DNA of 23,184 bases, from assembly GCA_003427395.1 (NCBI GenBank), contig BFEA01000019.1:5184626-5207809 (forward strand). The letters are read 5' to 3'. A model generated the notes under the pieces. It was not told the DNA's origin. It saw only the letters and a program-made list of their open reading frames with translations, and searched no databases. The DNA is from Chara braunii. Lineage: Eukaryota; Streptophyta; Charophyceae; Charales; Characeae. Made by a program: the position numbers and the translations under genes. Of the stretch, positions 16,500 to 23,184 are shown in pieces; within the stretch, counting starts at the first letter, position 1, and every line of letters begins with the position of its first letter.

Positions 16500-16735
16500 A
16501 CTCTATTTTGAAAACGTTATGATGAAAAACGTTGATATTGATATTTTGTTGGATACGCTTATAAAATTTGATTGACCAATAAATCATGGATTGCACTCAC
16601 CACGTAGCTTTATAAAACTTACAGATTTTAGCTTATAAACACCAGATACTTATCGTGATGAACTCATCAATTCAATAGGTGCGTATGGTTATAAGTACTT
16701 TGTGTATTGAAATACTATACTATTCCATTGTCATA
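16500..16735 (+). repeat. Dispersed repeat C, copy 1 (uninterrupted)
   Basis: It matches 17829-18225 in order: TATTTTGAAAA...GTTGATATTGA, GGATACGCT, TTTGATTGACCAATAAA, TAGCTTTATAAAACTT, then TTTTAGCTTATAAACA and TGCGTATGGTTATAAG with GTGTATTGAAAT. No coding signal is seen. This copy lacks the ~148-bp insert of copy 2 and so gives the empty site. A partial third relative lies near 18360-18450. Confidence 0.85.
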
Positions 16736-17605
16736 ACCATATGCTTACATAAATTCACAATATCCCTATGGACCATACAATACATTTTTATTTCTGCTAC
16801 ACAATTTATTTTTCAAGGTAATTAAATATTTAATATATAATATTTTATGAGACCAACCCATCCATCGAGTAAACAAAATGTATTGAGGAATGTCCTTTGA
16901 TTTTTATAAGCATGTGTTGTACCCTTACCTCAATTTAAGCTATAGTTTCTTAAACTGTTAACCTCTAGAAACTGAAAGTATGCTCTGGTAACCTTATGTA
17001 GCCTTGTAACAAATAAGTGAAACTCAACGTTGTAAATACTCCAAAATATAAAAAATCAATTCATTTTAAGTACTTCGTTGATTATATATGCTTCCATTTG
17101 CCAAATACTCATATCATGATTTACAAAAGGGTTCAATCGAACTGAAATTACTCAACGAATACAAATTGTAGCAAATACCCAACGCATCAAAAATACATTT
17201 TATACAAGAGTCCAAAACCAGAAACCGCCTTAACCTAATTCATGATTTGCCCACAAACTTTCCATTACGGACTATTAGTATCCTGATAATTAAAAAACAT
17301 AGACATGTTCAAACCTGATTACTATCAATTTCCAATAGGCAGTTTAAGGAGGTCGCATTATCACGACAGTAAAAAAACACCATCACGTTCAAATATGATT
17401 TAGTATTTGTTTCCAATAGGCATTTCAAGGACGTCGCGTTATGGTGTGGAACACAAAACGTAAGATCACTCCTTTCTTTTTCCACAACCATTTTTCCACT
17501 TCCAACTGTCATTGAATTCATGCACAATGTGTTTTTTTTTGTTGAGTTTCAGATACAAAAAAACAAAAACCGAAGTTTTCTTTCAACAAACAATAGGCAA
17601 AGCAA
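16736..17605. other. Gene-free AT-rich stretch
   Basis: I see no gene. Between about 17310 and 17440 a short motif (CCAATAGGCA, with GCATTATCACGACAGT-like and GTTCAAA words) occurs twice, about 90 bp apart, as a degenerate local duplication. Confidence 0.5.
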
Positions 17606-17790
17606 TGGAAAAGGCATATAACCGAACTCTAACTAGTTTCTTGATTGTGTATAAAACAGTAAAACTTATATTTTCATTTTGGATTAAGATGCGACTAACA
17701 AATGGATATGTGTTCAATTGATTGACAACATTTATACGTTAATTAAAATTTTTAAGACTCATTAATATAATAGGACAATAAAAAAAAACT
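17606..17790. repeat. Dispersed repeat A, copy 2
   Basis: Second copy of the 185-bp repeat found at 2708-2892, in the same orientation and of the same length, ending in an A run followed by CT. Confidence 0.85.
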
Positions 17791-17828
17791 CCTCATATAT
17801 TATTAGTTTACAAATTTATGATAAGTAA

Positions 17829-18225
17829 CTTTATTTTGAAAAAGTTATTGATGAACAACGTTGATATTGACATTCTGTTGGATACGCTGATAAAAATTTG
17901 ATTGACCAATAAACCATGGACTGCACTCACTATTTAGCTTTATAAAACTTAAAACACCACTAGGTCCTAGAGTCATGCTTGTTAACACACTATAATTTTA
18001 GGAAACGTATGGGTTATTACAGAAGCGCCTAAATTTATCGAACTAAAAACGTTTTTTACTCCTTTTTTTTCCGCGGGCGATAGCTGAGCCAAGTACTGGT
18101 GGTTTAAATATTTTAGCTTATAAACAACAAGCACTGACCATGACTAGCTCATTCATTCATTAGTTGCGTATGGTTATAAGAACTTTGTGTATTGAAATGC
18201 TATGCTATACTATTGCTTTAAATAT
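17829..18225 (+). repeat. Dispersed repeat C, copy 2 (with insert)
   Basis: It matches copy 1 (16500-16735) on both sides of a ~148-bp insert at 17955-18102. The left part ends TTTATAAAACTTAAAA and the right part resumes TTTAAATATTTTAGCTTATAAAC. Confidence 0.85.
17955..18102. mobile_element. ~148-bp insertion with inverted-repeat-like ends
   Basis: Present in repeat C copy 2 and absent from copy 1. The left end CACCACTA and the right end TACTGGTG are inverted repeats with one mismatch, and TTAAA occurs on both sides as a possible target duplication. It has no coding capacity. A small MITE is the simplest reading, but the termini are short. Confidence 0.4.
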
Positions 18226-18621
18226 TAGGAAAGCTTTTTGCTATGAAACGGGAGACAACGGTCGTGATTAGTTATCTACGTATGCTCTTTCACATCCGGT
18301 GTATTCACATGCCATACCTTTTATTCCTTGTAAATATTAAAAAATGTAGTTATGTTCTTAAACATTAGTTACTGGCCGCAATTAGCTCCTCCCTCTATTA
18401 GGTCCGTATGTTAATTAGCATCCTGTGTATTGAAATGCTAGACCTTCTTCCTTCAAATATTAAACCACCACCCGTTACAACGCTTGGGAATATGGAGCAC
18501 ATGTGGCATTGCTTTACCAGATCTTCCGATAAAGCAATTTGGGAAGAAGTAAAAAAGGAAAAACACCAACCTGATGTGCAAATTTATTTCAATATTATAA
18601 ATGTTGTATTTTAATTTTAAA
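18226..18621. other. Gene-free AT-rich stretch
   Basis: It contains a partial relative of repeat C near 18360-18450 (TTAGTTACTGG..., GTGTATTGAAATGCTA). No gene is recognised. Confidence 0.45.
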
Positions 18622-18710
18622 ATATCAGGAGGTGATGCACTTGCTCTTTTTGAAACATCAGGAGGTAATGCACTTGCTCTTTTTAAAACATCAGGAGGTA
18701 ATGCACTTAC
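18622..18710. repeat. 33-bp minisatellite, 2.6 copies
   Basis: TCAGGAGGT-ATGCACTTGC units start at 18625, 18658 and 18691, an exact 33-bp period with one or two substitutions per unit. Because 33 is a multiple of 3, the minus-strand frame 18453-18803 shows an 11-residue peptide repeat (ASALPPDVSKR-like). There is no other sign that this frame is a gene. Confidence 0.92.
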
Positions 18711-18985
18711 CATTCTTTCATAGTTTTGGCCTATATGTTTGAGCCTTAAGAATGATTGAAGCTGGAGCCCTTCTCCTCCTATGCAAATCATTTTGGTCTC
18801 CATGTGGCAACAGGGAAAATAATAGTATATTGACTCACAATAGTTTGTTTACGGGTCGCAAAAGCATCTCATAATAATTTGTTTTCTATTATTTCTTCAA
18901 TATTTTTCATAAAAACGTAAGAAACCAACCAACATATGCTCTTTCCTTCAAAATTTCTGGCACATTTCTCGAGCGCAAAAGATTG

Positions 18986-19238
18986 TTGAAGTTGGCACTT
19001 TTTTTCTATTTGTCAATAGTCGTTCCTCAACATTCCTTTGTCATACCAGTTGTTGCTCCCTTCCCCAACCGTGACAAACCATCTGGGAAGCCATTTTCCG
19101 ACCATGGAACTTTTGAAGTTGGCACTTCATTTCCCCCCCCCGCAAATTCCCGCCTCTCCTCACCGTTCCTTTGCCATACCAGTTCTTGGCCCCCCTACCG
19201 TGACAAACCATCTTGGAAGCCAATTTCCAACCCGTGGG
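18986..19238. repeat. 127-bp tandem duplication
   Basis: TTGAAGTTGGCACTT starts at 18986 and 19113. Both copies continue through a CCGTTCCTTTG-like block, CATACCAGTT, ACCGTGACAAACCATCT and GGAAGCCA, with clear drift including a C run in copy 2. The + frames crossing it simply repeat the peptide and are not convincing as a gene. Confidence 0.88.
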
Positions 19239-20282
19239 ACGGCGGAGGGGGTCAACAGACTGCTATCTGGACAAATCTGGGGTGTGTGTGACCCATTTGG
19301 GTGAGTTTGGATGATTTGCGGCAGCAGTCCCAGCAGAGCTGCTAGAAGTATTTATCGAAAATTCTTCTCGATGAAGGATGTATAGAAAATTTTCATGAAG
19401 TTGTTATTTCTGATAAGAATTATTCTTTAGAGAATTAAAGAACCCACCTGCACAGGCCTGCCTGGCCTGAGATGTCACACTTGCAGGAAATATGCAATTG
19501 GTTTGGTGCAAATTCTAACACTTTTCCGCAAGCAAAATAACTAGCTGGTCGCTTACTTTTTTCAAGTTTTTGCCCCGTTCGTCTTAGTTAAAGCCTAGTG
19601 TATGCCGCTGATTGTCCTCAAATTTTTTCATCACCGAAAACGAGAATGAAACAAATTCAACGAAGTTGTGGAACTCATAATTTTGTGCACCTTTCTGATA
19701 ACTTCTCCAGATCCAGGTAGACTGAGCCCTGAGCAAAACAAGTGTGTCTTTTGGGGTCACAGTGGCTAGGACTGGTAGTTCAAAACATGCCAAATAGTCG
19801 GTGCCTGTTTGTATGGAGTGCCCACAACACTACTAAACCAGCACAACCCAGGGAACGACACGTGGCATGTTTATATGATTTTTGGCTGTTCATAGGGACG
19901 CTGGACCCGTTTTCCAGCAGGTGTTGCTCCCCACCAGTAGATGGAGCCTCCCCGAGCATGCAAGAGGCGTCTGCTCTTATCAGCGCCCCTAGCATCCACT
20001 CGGGTCGTTCAGGGAAAAAAAAAAAAAAAAAAAAAAGCTTGAAAAACTGAAATGTTACATTCCGGGTTCTTCGGATATACAGTACTACCAGAGCCAAATG
20101 GACGGCAGCACGGCCCAAAATAGAAAAAAAAGTCACACTGACACATCAGCGCAGAATGGCGAGTTCTTCACCGCCTCAGCAACGAGAGACTCAGAGGTAG
20201 TGCAGGAATAACGGGTGGCTGCGTCCCCCAGTTTCCTGGGTGACAGCAGACATTTGTTTAATGGTTTCCTAGCTCTTGATAG
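19239..20282. other. Gene-free stretch, with A(22) tract
   Basis: No gene recognised. An A tract occupies 20015-20036. The base composition is more mixed than in the AT-rich block to the left. Open frames of about 100 codons around 19742-20136 show no domain. Confidence 0.5.
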
Positions 20283-20325
20283 TTAAGGGTTTTAGGGTTC
20301 AGGGTTTAGGGTTTAGGGTTTGGGG
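20283..20325 (+). repeat. Interstitial telomere-type TTTAGGG repeats
   Basis: Six tandem units: TTAAGGG, TTTTAGGG, TTCAGGG, TTTAGGG, TTTAGGG and TTTGGGG. The consensus TTTAGGG is the telomere repeat of most plants and many algae and some other protists. The degenerate state and internal position indicate an old interstitial tract, not a chromosome end. Confidence 0.85.
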
Positions 20326-20333
20326 TTTCCTGC

Positions 20334-20394
20334 ACATGTTTCGTCTCCTGATGATCCGAGGTTAGTCCGACGAAACAGTGTCACTAAACATAAC
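20334..20394 (+). ncRNA. Decayed hammerhead-like motif
   Basis: CTGATGA (20348-20354) is followed 17 nt later by CGAAAC (20371-20376) and then a short AC-AGT-GT stem III with a GTC cleavage triplet. The distal part of stem I could form between ATGTTT and AAACAT. However, the 17-nt stem II region does not pair, and three bases (CTC) intrude at the base of stem I. The same stretch also contains a perfect inverted repeat GTTTCGTC/GACGAAAC. At best it is a broken ribozyme relic. Confidence 0.25.
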
Positions 20395-21041
20395 ACATCC
20401 CAGTTATAAATGCAAACAGGCGATCTTTTCGGGCCCAGGAAGTTACGATCAGTTTGATGGCAGTACACTTTGAGTGCCTTCCTGTGCATTGTGTGTCCCT
20501 CCCTACCGTGTGCCTACCCACCTGCCTGCCCCATATGCCTTGTTCCCAGTTTGCTTGTCCGTGACACACTGAATGCTTTGCTGTATTTGCCACTCGAAAC
20601 CGGTGCTGAAGCAGGCTACCAACGTATTGTGGGGGATTTTCCGCAGACGTAGAGGGTGCATGATCCTGACGAGTCTGTGCAAGTCCACTGAATCACTCTG
20701 CTCTCGTGTTCCTTCTATCCCAAATCCTTATATGACCTTTGTTTCTGTACACTATATCTGGCGTGTAAACTTTGTGCCAGTCTTGTCTGAAGTGCACGCA
20801 TCTTACCATAATTCTTTGAAAGCGAGGCCTTGTAAATCCTGGTCTGGAATCTGAAGACAAAACTCTCGACTGAAGCCCCAAGAATTTTGCCCCAGTAATC
20901 CGTTTTTACGTTTATATACATTCTACTCTTTACGCGAGCAACGCAGGCTTTTAGAGTCTGGACAAAGAAGAAAGAAAAATCAGAATGCGAGAATTCATTG
21001 CTTTTGGGTGTTCTTTATCTGCGAAGTTTGTATGAACTTCA

Positions 21042-21161
21042 CTCTGTTAGCATGGGAAGTGGCTATGTGCAAGTGCAGACTCTGTTGGTGCTAGTATGGG
21101 AAGTGGGTATGTGCAATTGCAGACTCTGTCGCTATGGGAAGTGGCTACGTGCAATTGTGGA
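21042..21161. repeat. 38-44-bp tandem repeat, three copies
   Basis: CTCTGT...ATGGGAAGTGG-TA-GTGCAA-TG units start at 21042, 21080 and 21124. The middle unit is a few bases longer. Confidence 0.88.
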
Positions 21162-21263
21162 TGCTTTTGGTTTTTAGAGACATGTAACGTGGGATTGGTC
21201 ATTGTCAGATTTGGTATGCCACACATCTAAGTGGAGCGGCATGGCATTGCTATGATTCTTGAA

Positions 21264-21346
<83 letters not shown>
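21264..21346. repeat. (CT)n(CA)n compound microsatellite
   Basis: A short CT tract (21264-21285) passes directly into a perfect CA tract of about 31 units (21285-21346). The Cys-Val and His-Thr peptides encoded across it are artefacts of the repeat. Confidence 0.97.
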
Positions 21347-21348
<2 letters not shown>

Positions 21349-21813
21349 CACCTACCCACATGCACGCACTGCTGTTAAACCACCAGTACACCCAAGCCCA
21401 GCGGAGTCGAAATGTGCGACAGGCCGAGCTGCCAGCGGCGCACTTGTTTTCTTTTTTGGCTGGTGCTGCCAGCCATTGTGGTCTGGTAGCCCCAAGCCTC
21501 CGGCAGTTTCTGAGTAGAGGCCGTAAAGAAGTTTTGCAAGGCTGGGGCCGTGTACCGGCGCCTTTAATGTCAGCGGTTTCGACTCCTCAATCTGCCAAGC
21601 TTTGCTTGCTTCGGGCAACGTTGCAAGCCCTAATCCATCGCGCAAATGCATGCTGGGCAGACATTCAGTGTCCAACCTGCTGATGAGAACGCACAAAACC
21701 ATCGCACATAGTCAAGGGGAAGGATCAGGGCACTGAGACCGCCCATGCAGCCCCCCGCTATGGTGATCAGTGCTGCAAGGTTTACGGTGAACTTTCCTAG
21801 TCTGCTTCTCTTT
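21347..21813. other. Gene-free stretch, nothing recognised
   Basis: Moderately GC-rich with two overlapping open frames (21231-21683 + and 21352-21702 -). Neither has a recognisable domain, and the first owes part of its length to the CA tract. Confidence 0.5.
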
Positions 21814-21909
21814 GCTATCTCCCTCAGCTTTCTCTTTGCCTTGTCATAACTCGTGCCTATGCTATCTCCCTCAGTGTCCAGTCTCTGTCTTGTCATAACT
21901 CGTGTCTAT
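21814..21909. repeat. 47/49-bp direct duplication
   Basis: GCTATCTCCCTCAG starts at 21814 and 21861. Both units end CTTGTCATAACTCGTG-CTAT. Confidence 0.9.
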
Positions 21910-22200
21910 GCTTGCCGCGAAGGCGGGGCCTTTGTTTTCACAAAAGAAGGAAAAAATGAAGTCCAATGGAACATTTTGTCAGAGTTGCCCTTTTTTCTGT
22001 TGTTTAGCAAACACAAAACAAATCTGGGTGAACACATGCTGATCGCATAAAAAATACAATCACTCAACGGCAAAATCACCGGAAACGAACTGGGGAAGAG
22101 GACACGCTCTTCTCTTGTTTCTTGTTTTCAAATCTTCATCCATTCTCCTCCTCTCTCCCTCTCTCCCTCTCTACCTCCAGGAACCGTTCCTGCAAGCCAT

Positions 22201-22206
<6 letters not shown>

Positions 22207-22243
<37 letters not shown>
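22207..22243. repeat. (CT)n microsatellite
   Basis: About 17 CT units inside a longer pyrimidine-rich stretch (22110-22330). Confidence 0.95.
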
Positions 22244-22249
<6 letters not shown>

Positions 22250-22470
22250 TGTTCTCTGCTATGGCTCATGCCCAGGGCCATTCATTCCACTTCCACCCTT
22301 TTTCCTCCATTCATTTCTCTTCCCAAACGGGGACAGAAATGCCATCTAGTGTACTGGTGGGTTAGCCTGTGCTAAAACAGGCCAGATATCAACCCGATGG
22401 CCTACCGCAAACGATGAACACTAGTAGGGTGTATGTCACTCTGAGGCAATCTGTCACTACGACGCCTCAC

Positions 22471-22570
22471 GAACAAGAACTAGTCCCAAGATGAGAGAGT
22501 ATGCTGAAGACGGAGGTCTAGAACAAGAACTCATCCCAAGATGAGAGACCATGTTGAAGACGGTGGTCTA
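22471..22570. repeat. 50-bp direct duplication
   Basis: GAACAAGAACT starts at 22471 and 22521. Both units continue with TCCCAAGATGAGAGA, ATG-TGAAGACGG and GGTCTAG. The second copy differs at a few positions. Confidence 0.92.
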
Positions 22571-23124
22571 GTGTCTACGACTACAGAACCAGCAGAGCTG
22601 ATGTCAACATCCCTGATAGCGGGGACTCGGGATGATAGTCCCGTTCCGTCTCTATTCAAAGCCCACTGGCAACCTGAAGTGGAACTCGATGATAAAAGGC
22701 CTATCGCCCTCGACAAACATAGGGAGAATAGATTGGTGGCTTCTATGTCATGGGCTATCCGATAATCCACGAACACCAGCAATGACAGAAAGCACTATTA
22801 ACGCTCGGGAAACATTGCTAATCAACTGATCAACTTCTTGAATGGAGAGAGTCACAGCCTTAGACGGAGAGAGACACAGCCTATCAGAGATTTTCCAAAA
22901 CAACTTTAAACTTTAAACACCCGCAATCACAAAAACAATCCTGTCGACACCAAGGGAGGGGATAGAGGAGAGGAAACATGCAATGTCTGGGTAGCAATGG
23001 GAGTTTCCCAGTTGCATGCAACATCGACTCGTTGTCTCTCTTTTTTGAAGTTTTTCATAAAAAGGCCACCTATGCTTGCCGGTGCTAAGCAACTATACTG
23101 CCACCCCCAAAATAGATGGGGCAC

Positions 23125-23127
<3 letters not shown>
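22571..23127. other. Gene-free stretch, nothing recognised
   Basis: Short open frames only. A GGAGAGAG-CACAGCCT phrase occurs twice near 22843-22880. No domain or RNA gene is seen. Confidence 0.5.

Positions 23128-23184
<57 letters not shown>
23128..23184. repeat. (TG)n microsatellite at window end
   Basis: A perfect TG tract that runs off the right edge of the window, so its true length is unknown. Confidence 0.97.

Noticed and set aside
16311-18710. CRISPR-like arrays
   Set aside because: The repeats at 16311-16495 and 18622-18710 are contiguous minisatellite units without unique spacers, in a eukaryotic context.
21174-21365. Cys-Val repeat frame
   Set aside because: It is the translation of a (CA)n tract.
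21676-21700. CTGATGAGAACGC as a third hammerhead core
   Set aside because: No GAAA block with a pairing stem follows within a suitable distance.

Overview
The window looks like repeat-rich nuclear DNA of a eukaryote. It contains long (CT)n, (CA)n and (TG)n microsatellites, oligo-A tracts, tRNA-derived SINE-like pieces, minisatellites, degenerate retroelement genes and decayed organelle-like DNA. I see no intact host protein-coding gene. Three clues point weakly to a plant or algal lineage: a short interstitial tract of TTTAGGG-type telomere repeats (20283-20325), a plant-mitochondrion-like tRNA-Tyr(GUA) relic beside a broken group II intron maturase (15318-16170), and an N-terminal-endonuclease Penelope-like element without an obvious CCHH cysteine/histidine set, which as I recall is the Chlamys type of green algae and spike mosses. 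The lineage call is inference.

Layout. 1-3500: microsatellites, pyrimidine-rich DNA and dispersed or local repeats, with no gene. 3500-5960: an unusual stretch dense in perfect inverted repeats (stem-loops), with tRNA-like SINE remnants and a (GA)n(A)n tract. 6126-9161: a decayed but readable retroelement on the + strand, in the order GIY-YIG endonuclease, basic linker, CxC motif, reverse transcriptase. This is the permuted order of N-terminal EN+ Penelope-like elements (PLEs). About 480 bp after its last codons is a hammerhead-ribozyme-like motif (9632-9693), followed by a (CT)n tract. 10320-13566: GC-rich duplicated hairpins, then three tandem copies of a ~780-bp unit. The first copy has an internal deletion and the third is split by a ~465-bp insertion with CCGGAT-rich inverted termini. 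13567-15250: mostly unassigned, with one long-range inverted repeat and SINE-like debris. 15318-16170: organelle-derived tRNA-Tyr and maturase pseudogene. 16300-19240: AT-rich dispersed and tandem repeats. 19240-23184: a further repeat-rich region with the telomere-type tract, a decayed hammerhead-like motif, several short direct duplications and (CA)n/(TG)n microsatellites.

How the parts relate. The PLE pieces belong together: one strand, one order, and frame 3 then 2 then 3, with scattered stops and at least two frameshifts. Key residues are changed (motif A Asp to Asn, motif C DD to DE), so this copy looks dead. The hammerhead candidate after the reverse transcriptase is the most interesting signal. 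Canonical PLEs carry hammerheads in their pseudo-LTRs, whereas the N-terminal EN+ group was described, as I recall, as lacking canonical ones. The hairpin-dense block directly upstream of the element is the second signal with no ready explanation.
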